Below are positions 9,334 through 19,018 of a stretch of DNA of 64,000 nucleotides, piece by piece. Under the pieces are notes generated by a model that saw only the letters and a list, made by a program, of their open reading frames with translations, searched no databases and was not told the DNA's origin. Position 1 is the stretch's first letter. Each line of letters opens with the position of its first letter. The DNA lies in assembly GCA_963814905.1 (NCBI GenBank), contig CAWFEM010000013.1:441043-505042 (forward strand), read 5' to 3'. The translations under genes and the position numbers were made by a program. This DNA is from DASWJZ01 sp963814905 (GTDB taxonomy: Bacteria > Pseudomonadota > Alphaproteobacteria > Rhizobiales > Afifellaceae).

Positions 9334-10482
9334 TCAGGCCTCCGCGGCGAGCGGCGGGCGCGGCACGACGGTCACCCGCGCGTCGGCGTAACGGCGCGAG
9401 AGGGCGAGCAGGAAGCCCATCGTGATGGCGGAGGAAATGAGCGCGGAGCCGCCATAAGAGATGAAGGGCAGCGTCATGCCCTTGGCCGGCAGGAGATGAA
9501 GGTTCACGCCCATGTTGATGAAGGCCTGGATGCCGATCTGCGTCGTCAGGCCGGCGATCGCCATGCGCTCAAACGCGCTGCCGCGCCTCATCGCCTGGTA
9601 GAGGCCGCGCATGACGAGAAGCGAGAACAGCGCCACGATCAGAAGGCAAAGCACGATGCCGAACTCTTCGCCGACTACGGCGAACACGAAATCGGTGTGC
9701 GAATCCGGCAAGACCCGCTTCATGATCCCCTCGCCCGGCCCGGTTCCCGACCACCCGCCGCGTTCGAAGGACTGCATGGCGGTCATGATCTGGAAGTTGT
9801 CGCCACTGTCGGGATCGAGGAAACGGTTGATGCGGCCGGCCACGTGCGGGAACACGTAATAGGCGCCAAGCAAGCCGAAAGCGCCGAGGCCGGCGAGGCC
9901 GGCGAAGATGAACGTGTTGGCGCCGGCCAGGAAGAAGAGCGCGCCCCAGACGGTGACGATCAGAACCGTCTGGCCGAGATCCGGTTCGGCGACGAGCAGC
10001 GCCCCGGTGATCACGAGGAGCGCGACGGCGAGAAGCTTGCCCGGCACGTCCGGCCGCTTGCTGCCTTCCGCAAAGAGCCACGCGGTAATGACGATGAAGG
10101 CCGGCTTCACCAGTTCCGACGGCTGGATCGACATGCCGGCGAGGAAAAGCCAGCGCCGCGATCCCTTGATCTCCTCGCCGATGAAAAGCACGGCCACCAT
10201 CATGGCCAGGCAGACGATGAGAAGGACGAGCGCCACGCGGCGCACCTGACGCGGGTCGAGGAAGGAAAGGCCGATCATCACGGCGGCGGCGAGCGGCGCA
10301 TAAAACGCGTGCCGGAAGACGAAGTGCAGGCTGTCCAGCCCGAGCCGCTCGGCGACCGGCGGACTTGCGGCGAAGGAGAGCACGAACCCGCTCAGGAAAA
10401 GTACGAGGACAAGTGAGAGCATCGGCCTGTCGACCGTCCACCACCAGTCGGAAAGAGGAGAGCGATGCGCGCGGCTGATCAT
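9334..10482 (-). CDS. ftsW: Septal peptidoglycan polymerase FtsW (SEDS family)
   Basis: FtsW is the SEDS glycosyltransferase that polymerises lipid II at the septum with FtsI. The 382-residue product has about ten hydrophobic segments and the family motifs KGSRRWLFLAGMSIQPSEL, VFAVVGEEFG and LPFISYGGSALISS. ATG 10482 overlaps the murD stop as ATGA and has GGAGG six bases upstream. A longer open frame extending to 11082 is only read-through of murD in another frame. Confidence 0.97.
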   Translation of the reverse strand: MISRAHRSPLSDWWWTVDRPMLSLVLVLFLSGFVLSFAASPPVAERLGLDSLHFVFRHAFYAPLAAAVMIGLSFLDPRQVRRVALVLLIVCLAMMVAVLFIGEEIKGSRRWLFLAGMSIQPSELVKPAFIVITAWLFAEGSKRPDVPGKLLAVALLVITGALLVAEPDLGQTVLIVTVWGALFFLAGANTFIFAGLAGLGAFGLLGAYYVFPHVAGRINRFLDPDSGDNFQIMTAMQSFERGGWSGTGPGEGIMKRVLPDSHTDFVFAVVGEEFGIVLCLLIVALFSLLVMRGLYQAMRRGSAFERMAIAGLTTQIGIQAFINMGVNLHLLPAKGMTLPFISYGGSALISSAITMGFLLALSRRYADARVTVVPRPPLAAEA

Positions 10483-11870
10483 GCGACGGCCTCCAACGGC
10501 GGTTCGTCGAGCGCGGAGACGATCCTGCGGAACGCCTCGCCCCGATCCTCGAAATCGGCGAACTGGTCGAAAGAAGCGCAAGCCGGCGACAGGAGCACAG
10601 TGGGCTCGGGGCGGCGATCGATCGCCGCGTCCTCGGCCGCCATCTTGACCGCGCTTTCCAAATCGCCGGCAATCACATGCGGCACCTCGCGCGCGAGCGT
10701 CGCGGAAAAAGCGTCCGCCGCTTTGCCGATCAGGTAGGCCTTGGCGACGCGCGGGAACTGCTCCTTCAAGCTGTCGATCCCGCCCTCCTTCGCCTGCCCG
10801 CCGGCGATCCAGTAGATCGGATCGAAGGTGAGGAGCGCGCGCGCGGCTGCGTCTGCGTTGGTCGCCTTGGAATCGTTCACGAAGAGCACCGTGCCGCGCC
10901 GCCCGATCACCTCCATGCGGTGGGCGAGGCCGGGGAAACTCAACATCGCGGAATGGATGATGCCGGCGTAAAGGCCGAGCGCTTTCGCCGCCGCCCACGC
11001 GACCGCGGCGTTCTGCCAATTGTGCTGGCCGCGCAGTGTCGGAAGGTCGGCGAAAGAGGCGCCGTTTTTGCCGTTCTCCCAAAGCGCGCCGTTCGCGTCC
11101 ACATAGATGCTGGCGCCCTTGTTCTTGCCGACGGATACGGTGATGAGCTTCGGCCGGCCGGGGCTCTTCAGGGCAGCGGCGACGGCGTTCATGGGCGGCT
11201 CGTCAATGCCGACGATGGCGGTTTCTTCCGGGCCCATGTTGACGAAGATGCGCGCCTTCGCCTTGGCGTAGCCGCGAAGGTCGCCGTGGCGCTCCATATG
11301 GTCGAGCGTGAGGTTCAGCCAGATCGCGACGTCGGGCCGGAAGCGACGTGTCAGATCGAGCTGATAGGACGACATCTCCAACACGTAGGTGCGCTTCGCG
11401 CCGGGCGGCTCAAGGTCGAGCGCCGCGCGGCCGATATTGCCGCCGACGGAGACCGGGCCTGCGAGAGTGAGGATATGGCCGAGCAGCGCCGTCGTCGTGG
11501 ACTTGCCGTTGGTGCCGGTGATGGCGACGAAGCGCGCCTGGCCTTCTGTCTCGCGCCACAGAAGCTCAACGTCGCAGATGATCTCCACCTGCGCCGCCTT
11601 GGCGAGGCCGACGATCGGATGCGGGGCCGGATGGGTCAGCGGCACGCCGGGCGCAAGAACGAGGCACTCCAGACGTTCCCAAGGCCAATGCTCAGGCGGA
11701 ATGGCGATGCCGCCGAGCTCTTCGGCATTGGCACGCGCATCGTCCTTATCGTCCCACACGACGACATCCGCCGCACCACCGGCGATCGCCGCGCGCACCG
11801 TCGCAAGCCCGCTCCGCGCCAGCCCGAAAACGCCGATCGACCGTCCCTGGAGATGCGTGAGCGGAACCAC
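10479..11870 (-). CDS. murD: UDP-N-acetylmuramoylalanine--D-glutamate ligase MurD
   Basis: MurD adds D-glutamate to UDP-MurNAc-L-Ala. The 463-residue product has an N-terminal Rossmann segment (SIGVFGLARSGLATV), the ATP loop ITGTNGKSTTTALLG, LNLTLDHMERHG in the central domain, and FVNDSKATNADAAARAL with LLSPACASFDQF at the C-terminus. The start is GTG 11870, four bases after the mraY stop, with GAGGTAGGA upstream. Confidence 0.97.
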   Translation of the reverse strand: MVPLTHLQGRSIGVFGLARSGLATVRAAIAGGAADVVVWDDKDDARANAEELGGIAIPPEHWPWERLECLVLAPGVPLTHPAPHPIVGLAKAAQVEIICDVELLWRETEGQARFVAITGTNGKSTTTALLGHILTLAGPVSVGGNIGRAALDLEPPGAKRTYVLEMSSYQLDLTRRFRPDVAIWLNLTLDHMERHGDLRGYAKAKARIFVNMGPEETAIVGIDEPPMNAVAAALKSPGRPKLITVSVGKNKGASIYVDANGALWENGKNGASFADLPTLRGQHNWQNAAVAWAAAKALGLYAGIIHSAMLSFPGLAHRMEVIGRRGTVLFVNDSKATNADAAARALLTFDPIYWIAGGQAKEGGIDSLKEQFPRVAKAYLIGKAADAFSATLAREVPHVIAGDLESAVKMAAEDAAIDRRPEPTVLLSPACASFDQFADFEDRGEAFRRIVSALDEPPLEAVA

Positions 11871-11874
11871 GGTC

Positions 11875-12960
11875 CTACCTCAGCTTCAGGGTCGAAAGGC
11901 CGATCAGAGCGAGCACCACCGCCACGATCCAGAAGCGGATCACGACCTGCGGCTCGGTCCAGCCGAGCTGTTCGAAATGATGGTGGATCGGCGCCATCTT
12001 GAAGACGCGGCGGCCGGTCATCTTGAACGACGCCACCTGGATGATGACGGAAAGCGCCTCCATCACGAAGATGCCGCCGATGATGGCGAGCACGATCTCG
12101 TGCTTGGTGGCGACGGCGATGGCGCCGAGCATGCCTCCCAGAGACAGGGACCCCGTGTCGCCCATGAAGATCGCCGCGGGCGGCGCGTTGAACCACAGGA
12201 AGCCGAGCCCCGCCCCCATCATCGCGCCGACCAGCACCGACAGTTCGCCGGTGCCCGGCACGTGATTGATCTGCAAATATTCGGCGAAGTCGACACGGCC
12301 GGCGAGATAGGCGATCAGCCCGAAGCTCGCGCCGGCGATGATGACCGGCACGATGGCGAGCCCGTCGAGCCCATCCGTCAGGTTCACGGCGTTGCCGGCG
12401 CCGACGATCACGAAGGCGCCGAAGATGATGTAGAAATAGCCGAGGTTGATCGCCCAGTCCTTGAAGAATGGAAGCGCGATGGAGGTGTGCAGCGCCTGGT
12501 CGCCGAAGACGATCATGATGAGGACGGCCGCGGCCGCGATCAGCGCTTCGAGCCCGATGCGCACCCTGCCGGAGAAGGCATGCTTGGCCGTCGCCTTGGT
12601 GATCTTCAGATAGTCGTCATAGAAGCCGATCAGCCCGAAGCCGGTGGTGACGAGGAGCACGGCCCAGACATAGACGTTGGAAAGGCTCGCCCAAAGCAGG
12701 GTCGAGACGAGCACGCCCGACATGATCATCAGCCCACCCATCGTGGGCGTGCCGGCCTTGGCGAGATGCGTCTGCGGCCCGTCGGCGCGGATCGGCTGGC
12801 CGCGTCCCTGGCGAAGCTTCAGCGCCTGGATGATGCCGGGGCCGAACAGGAAGACGAAGAGCAGCGCCGTCATCGTCGCCGCGCCGGTCCGGAAGGTGAT
12901 GTAGCGGAAGACGTTGAAGACCTGGACGTCGTCGCCGAGCGAACTCAGATAGGTCAGCAT
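11875..12960 (-). CDS. mraY: Phospho-N-acetylmuramoyl-pentapeptide transferase MraY
   Basis: MraY transfers phospho-MurNAc-pentapeptide to undecaprenyl phosphate, making lipid I in the inner membrane. The 361-residue polytopic protein shows KAGTPTMGG, the catalytic aspartates in GFYDDYLK, the NLTDGLDGLA motif, FMGDTGSLSLGG and the C-terminal APIHHHFE signature. ATG 12960 is chosen because it restores the family length and N-terminus (MLTYL); an in-frame upstream start at 13038 would run into murF. Confidence 0.98.
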   Translation of the reverse strand: MLTYLSSLGDDVQVFNVFRYITFRTGAATMTALLFVFLFGPGIIQALKLRQGRGQPIRADGPQTHLAKAGTPTMGGLMIMSGVLVSTLLWASLSNVYVWAVLLVTTGFGLIGFYDDYLKITKATAKHAFSGRVRIGLEALIAAAAVLIMIVFGDQALHTSIALPFFKDWAINLGYFYIIFGAFVIVGAGNAVNLTDGLDGLAIVPVIIAGASFGLIAYLAGRVDFAEYLQINHVPGTGELSVLVGAMMGAGLGFLWFNAPPAAIFMGDTGSLSLGGMLGAIAVATKHEIVLAIIGGIFVMEALSVIIQVASFKMTGRRVFKMAPIHHHFEQLGWTEPQVVIRFWIVAVVLALIGLSTLKLR

Positions 12961-12985
12961 CGGGTCCCGCCCTGGCGCGCCGGCG

Positions 12986-14395
12986 TCATTCCGCCTCCCC
13001 CGCGAAATAGCGTTTGACCGCCTCAACGACCGGCCCAAGCCGCGTGCCGAGAGAGGCCTTCATCATCACCACGTCGCCCGGCCCGATGGTCTTCAAGAGA
13101 ATCGATTCAAGCTCCGCCGCGTCCTCCGAATAGGCTCCCCGGCGCTGCTCGGGCAAGTCCTGCCAGAGACCGCCCATTTTCGGCCCGGCGAGGAAGACGA
13201 GATCGGCGCCCGATTCCGCGACGGCCGGGGCCAGCGCGCGGTGCAGATCGGAGGACGCCTCGCCGAGCTCCAGCATGTCGCCGATGACCGCGATCCGCCG
13301 TCCCCGCCCCTCCGGACGGGCCTGGCCGAGGAGCGCCAGAGCGGCGCGCATGGAGGTCGGGTTGGCGTTGTAGCTCTCGTCGATCAGCGTAAAGGCGCCG
13401 CCGGGATGGTTGAGGCGGAGCCGCTGCCCCCGCCCCTTCGGCGCGCGAAACGCGCCGAGCGCCAACATGACGCGCGCCAGATCCGCGCCGATTGCGCGGC
13501 AGGCGGCGATGACGGCAAGCGAATTCGCCACGAGGTGCGCGCCGGGCGCGCCGACCTTATAGGCGATCGGCTCGCCGAAGAGCTCCGCGCTGACGCTCGA
13601 CCCGTCCTCGCCGAGCGCGGCGCGCATCAGCCTGACGTCGGCGGAGGCATCTTCGCCGAACGCGACGACGCGCGCACCGTTGGCGCGGGCACGTTCGGCG
13701 AGAAGGTCGAACCATGTGTTGTCACGGTTGAGGACGGCGACGCCGTCGGGCTCAAGGCCTTCGAAGATCTCCGCCTTGGCTTCAGCGATCGCGGCTTCGC
13801 TGTCGAAATACTCAAGATGCACAGGGCCGACCGTGGTGACGATCGCGACATTCGGTCGAACCAGCTTCGTCAGCGGCCGGATCTCGTCCGCGTGGTTCAT
13901 GCCGATCTCGAAAATCCCGTAGCGGGTCTCGGCCGGCATGCGCGCAAGGGTCAGCGGAACGCCCCATTGATTGTTGAAGGAGCCGACCGGCGAATGCGTC
14001 GGCCCGAGTGTGGAAAGCGCCATGCGCAGCATTTCCGTCGTACCGGTCTTGCCCACCGAACCGGTCACGGCGACGACCGAGCCGCGCATGCGCGCGCGCG
14101 CGGCGACGGCTATGCGGCGCAGCGCGGCGAGCGGATCGTCGGGCACGACGAGAAACGGTCCGGCGCCCGGTGGCACATGCCCTTCCTCGACCAGCGCAAG
14201 CGCCGCGCCGGTCTTCAGCGCCGCCTCGACGAATTCGTGGCCGTCGCGGCTGACGCCTCGGATCGCGACGAAGGCCTCGCCATGCCCGATCGAGCGGGAA
14301 TCGATGGAGACGCCCGTGATCGCGTCGGGCGCATTGCCTTGCAAAGAACCGCCCGACGCGGCGACGAAATCCCGCGTCGTCCAGAGCGCGCTCAT
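12986..14395 (-). CDS. murF: UDP-MurNAc-tripeptide--D-Ala-D-Ala ligase MurF
   Basis: MurF adds the D-Ala-D-Ala dipeptide made by Ddl to the UDP-MurNAc-tripeptide. The 469-residue product has VSIDSRSIGHGEAFVAIRG in the substrate domain, the P-loop VTGSVGKTGTTEML, EIGMNHADEI and TLIDESYNANPTSM, all MurF features. ATG 14395 overlaps the murE stop as ATGA. The C-terminal segment AVKRYFAGEAE ends 25 bases before mraY begins. Confidence 0.97.
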   Translation of the reverse strand: MSALWTTRDFVAASGGSLQGNAPDAITGVSIDSRSIGHGEAFVAIRGVSRDGHEFVEAALKTGAALALVEEGHVPPGAGPFLVVPDDPLAALRRIAVAARARMRGSVVAVTGSVGKTGTTEMLRMALSTLGPTHSPVGSFNNQWGVPLTLARMPAETRYGIFEIGMNHADEIRPLTKLVRPNVAIVTTVGPVHLEYFDSEAAIAEAKAEIFEGLEPDGVAVLNRDNTWFDLLAERARANGARVVAFGEDASADVRLMRAALGEDGSSVSAELFGEPIAYKVGAPGAHLVANSLAVIAACRAIGADLARVMLALGAFRAPKGRGQRLRLNHPGGAFTLIDESYNANPTSMRAALALLGQARPEGRGRRIAVIGDMLELGEASSDLHRALAPAVAESGADLVFLAGPKMGGLWQDLPEQRRGAYSEDAAELESILLKTIGPGDVVMMKASLGTRLGPVVEAVKRYFAGEAE

Positions 14396-15879
14396 GCCCT
14401 CCCCCCGATGGACTGAAGCGCTTTTCGCGCCTCTTCCTGGTCAGAGAAGGGCAAAATCTTGTCGCCGATCGCCTGCCCGGTCTCGTGCCCCTTGCCAGCG
14501 ATGAGGAGCACGTCGCCGGCTTGCAGGCCGGAAACGGCGGCGCGAATCGCGGCGCGCCTGTCGCCGATCTCCTCCGCTCCCGGCGCCCCGCCGACAACCG
14601 CCTTGCGGATCGCCGCAGGATCTTCGGTGCGCGGATTGTCGTCGGTGACGATCAGGTGGTCGGCGACACCGGCCGCCGCCTCGCCCATAAGCGGGCGCTT
14701 GCCCGGATCACGATCGCCGCCGGCGCCGAAGACGACGACAAGCCGTCCCGCGGCATGCCCGCGCAACGCCTGCAGTGCATTGGCGAGCGCGTCCGGCGTA
14801 TGGGCATAGTCCACGAACACCTGCGCGCCGGAGGGGTGCGTCCCGACACGCTCCAGCCGACCGCTCGCGCCTTTAAGCTCGGATAGGGCGGCGAGCACCT
14901 TGCGCGCCTCCGTCCCGGTGGCGATGGCGAGCCCGGCGGCGACGAGTGCATTCGCTATCTGGAAATCGCCGACCAGCGGAAGCGGCACGTAATGCTTCTC
15001 GCCGAAGGCCTCGATGAGGAGCCGCGAGCCGTCATGCATGCGCGTCGCGGAGACGAGCCGCAGCGTCTCGCCCCTGCGGCCAACGCTGAAATAGTCGAGC
15101 TCGCGTGCCTTGGCGATCGCCTGCACCTTGTCCGCTTCCGGATGATCGGCGTCGGCGACGGCGGCGGTGCCCTTCGGCAGAAGCGTGTCGAAGAGCCTGA
15201 GCTTGGCGGCGAGATAGGCCTCCATCGACGGATGATAGTCCAGGTGGTCGCGCGTCAGATTGGTGAAGGCGCCGGCGGAGAACCGCACGCCGTCGAGCCG
15301 TCGCTGCTCCAGGCCGTGGCTCGATGCCTCCAGCGCCAGATGCGTCACCTCGGCGGCCGCAAGGTCGGCCATGATCTCGTGCAGCTTGACCGGATCGGGC
15401 GTTGTCAGGTTGGCGGCGACCGACATGCCCGGCGCGACCAGGCCGATCGTTCCGAGGCTTGCCGCCTTGTGCCCGGCCTTCTCCCATATCTGGCGCAGGA
15501 ACACGCTGACGGAGGTCTTGCCGTTGGTGCCGGTGATCGCCGCGACGGTACGCGGCTGGCGCGCGAAATAGCGCGACGACATCAGCGCCAGCGTGTGGCG
15601 CGGATCGTCGACGCGGATGACGGGGATCGTATAGCTGCCTTCAAGCGGCTGCCGGCCAATCAGGATGGCGGCGGCACCCGCCTCCACCGCCGCGGGCACG
15701 AAACCAGCGCCGTCGGACTTCGTGCCCGGCAGTGCGGCGAAAAGCATGCCCTGGCCGACCGTCCGGCTGTCGGCGGTCAGGCCCTGGATCCAGACATTGC
15801 CCTGTTCGTCGGGGATTTCGACGTCGTTCGAAAGGAGCGATGCCAACCGGCGCGGGCCATAGCGTCTTTCCTCGCTCAA
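14392..15879 (-). CDS. murE: UDP-MurNAc-L-Ala-D-Glu--meso-DAP ligase MurE
   Basis: MurE adds the third stem residue. The 495-residue product has the SRTVGQGMLFAALPG domain, the P-loop ITGTNGKTSVSVFL, EASSHGLEQRRLDG, VDYAHTPDALANAL and the DDNPRTEDP loop, where DNPR is diagnostic for meso-diaminopimelate rather than lysine. Translation apparently starts at TTG 15879 with GGGAGCGGGA directly upstream; a nearby ATG at 15893 is out of frame and hits a stop. Confidence 0.96.
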   Translation of the reverse strand: MSEERRYGPRRLASLLSNDVEIPDEQGNVWIQGLTADSRTVGQGMLFAALPGTKSDGAGFVPAAVEAGAAAILIGRQPLEGSYTIPVIRVDDPRHTLALMSSRYFARQPRTVAAITGTNGKTSVSVFLRQIWEKAGHKAASLGTIGLVAPGMSVAANLTTPDPVKLHEIMADLAAAEVTHLALEASSHGLEQRRLDGVRFSAGAFTNLTRDHLDYHPSMEAYLAAKLRLFDTLLPKGTAAVADADHPEADKVQAIAKARELDYFSVGRRGETLRLVSATRMHDGSRLLIEAFGEKHYVPLPLVGDFQIANALVAAGLAIATGTEARKVLAALSELKGASGRLERVGTHPSGAQVFVDYAHTPDALANALQALRGHAAGRLVVVFGAGGDRDPGKRPLMGEAAAGVADHLIVTDDNPRTEDPAAIRKAVVGGAPGAEEIGDRRAAIRAAVSGLQAGDVLLIAGKGHETGQAIGDKILPFSDQEEARKALQSIGGRA

Positions 15880-15903
15880 TCCCGCTCCCTCATCGCGCGC
15901 ACC

Positions 15904-17637
15904 TCACTGTGCAAAGGCGAGCGCCATCGCCGGACCGTCCGCCGGGCTGTCCGGCTTCGGCTCGACGCCAAGCATCGGGGCGATGCGCCGGATGATGTTG
16001 CCGACGGTAGGCGCGGCGTTCATTCCGGCGGTGGCTCCCATGCCGGGCTTTTCCGGCTTCGGTTCGTCGACCACCACCAGAACCAGATATTTCGGCGCGT
16101 CCATCGGGAAAGCGGCGAGAAAAGCGTTGCGACGCTTGTTGGAGGAATAACGCCCGTTCTCGACCTTCTCCGCGGTGCCGGTCTTGCCGCCGACGCTGTA
16201 GCCCGGAACGGCCGCGCGCCTGCCGGAACCCTTCAAGACGTTCAGGCGGAAGAGCTGGCGCATGAGTTCGCTCGTATGCGGCTGAAGGATCGGCTTGGCG
16301 ACCGCCTTCGCCTCGTCGAGGCTGCGCGGCAGGAAGGTCGGCGTGATGTAATAGCCGCCATTGATCAACGCCGCCCCGGCAGCGGCGGTCTGCATCGGCG
16401 AGACGGAAATCCCGTGTCCAAAAGCCATGGTCACGCATGTGACCGTCGGCCAAGGCATTTTTGGGACGATTGGGGCGCCGGCTTCCGGCAATTCGGTGTG
16501 AAGCTCGTCGAGCAGCCCGAAACGCTTCAGATAATCGTGCTGCCCCTCCAGGCCGGTGGCGAGCGCCATGCGGGCGGCGCCGATATTGGAGGAATAGATG
16601 AAGATCTCCGGAACGGTCAGCCGACGGTGCTTTCCGTGGAAGTCCTCGATGGTGAAGCCACCGACCCTCAGACCGTGCGAGGCATCGAAGGAATTGGTGA
16701 TCCGCGCCGCACCGGAATCGAGCGTCATCGCGGCCGTGAAGCCCTTGAAGGTGGAGCCCATCTCGTAGACGCCGACCATGGCGCGGTTCATCTTGTCCTT
16801 GTCGAGCGCTTCATCGCGGTTGTTGGCATCGAAATCCGGCACCGAGCTCATGCCGAGCACCTCGCCGGTGTTCACGTCGAGCACGATGCCGATCGCCGCG
16901 ATCGCATTGTAGCGCCCCATCGCTCCGACCAGTTCGTCGCGCACGACATGCTGGACGCGAAGGTCGAGCGCCAGCTTGACCGGCGCGAGGTTGTTGTCGG
17001 CGCCGAAGCCGGCCGCGTGCAGATCGTCGAGGAACGACTTGTCTATATACTTCTCGATCCCCGCGATGCCCTGGTTGTCGACATTGACGGTGCCGAGCAC
17101 ATGCGCAGCAGCGGGGCCGCCGGGATAGAAACGCCGGTTCTCGACGCGGAAGCCGATGCCGGGAATGCCGAGCTTGTGGATCGCCTGCTGTTGGCGCGGC
17201 GTGATTTCTCGCTTGATGTAGGCAAACTTCGCATCGCTCGCGAGTTGTTGCCTGAGCCGCTTTCGGTCGAGGTCGGGCAGCACCGAGGCCAATTGCTCCG
17301 TCGCCTCATCGGCATCGACGACGTAGCGCGGCTCTGCGAAGAGCGAAGCGGTGCGGATGTCGGTCGCAAGCGTCTCGCCGTTGCGGTCGACGATGTCGGG
17401 GCGCGCCTGGGACGCGGTACGCGCGAAGCTCGCGCTGCCGTCCTTGTCGCCGTCCGCGCCGAGGCCGAGAAAGACGAGCCGCGCGGCAAGCACGGAATAA
17501 ATAAGCCCGAAGCCGAGCATCGCGATCACGACGCGAAGCCGCCCGCGCCGTTCCGGATCGCGGGTCTCGGCGACCGGCGCGGCGCGCTGGTGGCGCCACG
17601 CGGAGGCAGCAACAGGCGCAGTGATAGGGGCGTTCAT
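15904..17637 (-). CDS. ftsI: Peptidoglycan D,D-transpeptidase FtsI (PBP3)
   Basis: FtsI is the class B penicillin-binding protein that cross-links septal peptidoglycan in the periplasm with FtsW. The 577-residue product has a cytoplasmic N-tail, a single membrane anchor near residues 35-55, a pedestal domain, and a transpeptidase domain with all three motifs: the nucleophile in EMGSTFKGF, SSN in IYSSNIG, and KTGT in VGGKTGTAEKV. AFGHGISVSPMQ is also typical. ATG 17637 overlaps the ftsL stop as ATGA. Confidence 0.97.
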   Translation of the reverse strand: MNAPITAPVAASAWRHQRAAPVAETRDPERRGRLRVVIAMLGFGLIYSVLAARLVFLGLGADGDKDGSASFARTASQARPDIVDRNGETLATDIRTASLFAEPRYVVDADEATEQLASVLPDLDRKRLRQQLASDAKFAYIKREITPRQQQAIHKLGIPGIGFRVENRRFYPGGPAAAHVLGTVNVDNQGIAGIEKYIDKSFLDDLHAAGFGADNNLAPVKLALDLRVQHVVRDELVGAMGRYNAIAAIGIVLDVNTGEVLGMSSVPDFDANNRDEALDKDKMNRAMVGVYEMGSTFKGFTAAMTLDSGAARITNSFDASHGLRVGGFTIEDFHGKHRRLTVPEIFIYSSNIGAARMALATGLEGQHDYLKRFGLLDELHTELPEAGAPIVPKMPWPTVTCVTMAFGHGISVSPMQTAAAGAALINGGYYITPTFLPRSLDEAKAVAKPILQPHTSELMRQLFRLNVLKGSGRRAAVPGYSVGGKTGTAEKVENGRYSSNKRRNAFLAAFPMDAPKYLVLVVVDEPKPEKPGMGATAGMNAAPTVGNIIRRIAPMLGVEPKPDSPADGPAMALAFAQ

Positions 17638-17990
17638 TGCAGGCCCTCCGCCGGTGCTTCAAGGATCGCGGAAAGCGCCGCCTCGTCGTCCGGCGCAGGG
17701 CCGGTCGGCCGCATGGGCAGGTTCTCGATCTTGGTGATCTGATTGGGGTCGAGCGGCTGCAGCTTGAGCAGCTCGTGATGCCGCCCCACCAGTTCCTGCA
17801 CGCGCGCCGGCTGGATCAGGAGGCTCCACTCGGCGGCGAGGAGCGACTGCGTCTCCTTCTCCTGGTCGATGTCGCGCTGCAATTGGGCGGCGCGATCGGC
17901 GACCGCCTCGGCGCGGTATTTTATCTGGAAGACGAAGACCGCCGAGCTGGCGGCGGCGACGACCGATACGACCTGCAGCCAACGGATCAT
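17634..17990 (-). CDS. ftsL: Cell division protein FtsL
   Basis: FtsL is a small bitopic divisome protein that pairs with FtsB and regulates FtsWI. The 118-residue product has an N-terminal membrane helix (WLQVVSVVAAASSAVFVFQI) followed by a periplasmic helical region rich in Ala/Glu/Gln that fits a short coiled coil, ending in a disordered Pro-rich tail. Sequence conservation is low in this family, so the call leans on position: it overlaps rsmH upstream and ftsI downstream by four bases each. Confidence 0.88.
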   Translation of the reverse strand: MIRWLQVVSVVAAASSAVFVFQIKYRAEAVADRAAQLQRDIDQEKETQSLLAAEWSLLIQPARVQELVGRHHELLKLQPLDPNQITKIENLPMRPTGPAPDDEAALSAILEAPAEGLQ

Positions 17991-19018
17991 TGATAAGCCT
18001 CCGGGCCAGCGACTCCATGCAATTGCGGCACACCGATCGCGCTGAAATCGACGGCGCGCGCGGACGCGGCGGTGCGCATGGCGGCTCTGAGGCGCGCCGA
18101 GCGGGCGCGCGGGTTGTTCGCCGTTTCCGCCTCCGACGGCTCGACGGCGCCGCGGGTCAGGAGCGTGAACGTCGGCGGTGCGCCGTCGACGGACGGCAGG
18201 TGGCGAGAGCCGCGCGCCTCGCGCGCGCGTTCCTGCAGAAAGCGCTTCACGATGCGGTCCTCAAGGGAATGGAACGCGACGACGACAAGCCGTCCGCCTT
18301 CGCGAAGCACGGCCTCCGCCGCGGCGAGCGCCTCGGCAAGCTCGTCGAGCTCGCGGTTGATGAAGATGCGCAGCGCCTGAAAGGTGCGCGTAGCGGGATG
18401 GATGCGCGAGGCGCCGGCCGGCCCCGCCGCCGACGCCACGATCTGCGCAAGCTTCGCCGTGCGCACGATCGGCGCCTCGGCGCGTGCTCTCTCGATGGCG
18501 CGGGCGATGCGGCCCGCCTTCCGCTCCTCGCCGTAGACGCGGATGATCGCCGCGAGCTCCTTGGGGCTGGCATTGTTGACCACCGCCGCCGCGTCGGCGC
18601 CGCCCGGCCCCATGCGCATGTCGAGCGGTCCGTCGAAGCGGAAGGAGAAGCCGCGCTCCGCCTCGTCGAGCTGCATGGAGGAGACGCCGATATCGAGCAC
18701 GATCCCGTCGACGGGGAAGAAGCCGGCGGCGCGCGCATGCGCATCGAGGTCGGCGAAGCGGCCTTCGACCAGGATCAGCCGCCCGGCGAATTCCGCCACC
18801 ATCGTCGCGCCGGCTTCGATCGCCGCGCGGTCGCGGTCGAGCGCGAGCACGTTGCCGCCGCGCTCCAGAATGGCGCGAGAGTAACCGCCGCCGCCGAAGG
18901 TGCCGTCGATATAGCGGCCGCCCTCGACGACGTTCAGATGCTCAAGCATTTCGGGCAGGAGGACCGGAATGTGGCGAGCCGGTCCGCCAGCAGCCTCGTT
19001 GCTGCGGCCCGCATTCAT
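17987..19018 (-). CDS. rsmH: 16S rRNA (cytosine-1402-N4)-methyltransferase RsmH (MraW)
   Basis: RsmH methylates N4 of C1402 in 16S rRNA using SAM. The 343-residue product starts MNAGRSNEAAG, followed by HIPVLLPEMLEHL and the SAM loop YIDGTFGGGGYSRAIL, then DGIVLDIGVSSMQLDEAERG, FQALRIFINRELDEL and VVAFHSLEDRIVKRF, all family signatures. ATG 19018 overlaps the mraZ stop as ATGA and has GGGGAG upstream. The open frame extends to 19654, but that part lies under mraZ. Confidence 0.98.
   Translation of the reverse strand: MNAGRSNEAAGGPARHIPVLLPEMLEHLNVVEGGRYIDGTFGGGGYSRAILERGGNVLALDRDRAAIEAGATMVAEFAGRLILVEGRFADLDAHARAAGFFPVDGIVLDIGVSSMQLDEAERGFSFRFDGPLDMRMGPGGADAAAVVNNASPKELAAIIRVYGEERKAGRIARAIERARAEAPIVRTAKLAQIVASAAGPAGASRIHPATRTFQALRIFINRELDELAEALAAAEAVLREGGRLVVVAFHSLEDRIVKRFLQERAREARGSRHLPSVDGAPPTFTLLTRGAVEPSEAETANNPRARSARLRAAMRTAASARAVDFSAIGVPQLHGVAGPEAYQ

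Noticed and set aside
8329..10416. 695-codon plus-strand frame opposite murG and ftsW
   Set aside because: Antisense shadow of two well-supported genes, very rich in His/Arg/Glu, with no ribosome site.
14992..17742. 916-codon plus-strand frame opposite murE, ftsI and ftsL
   Set aside because: It spans three genes on the other strand; the length is due to high GC at third positions.
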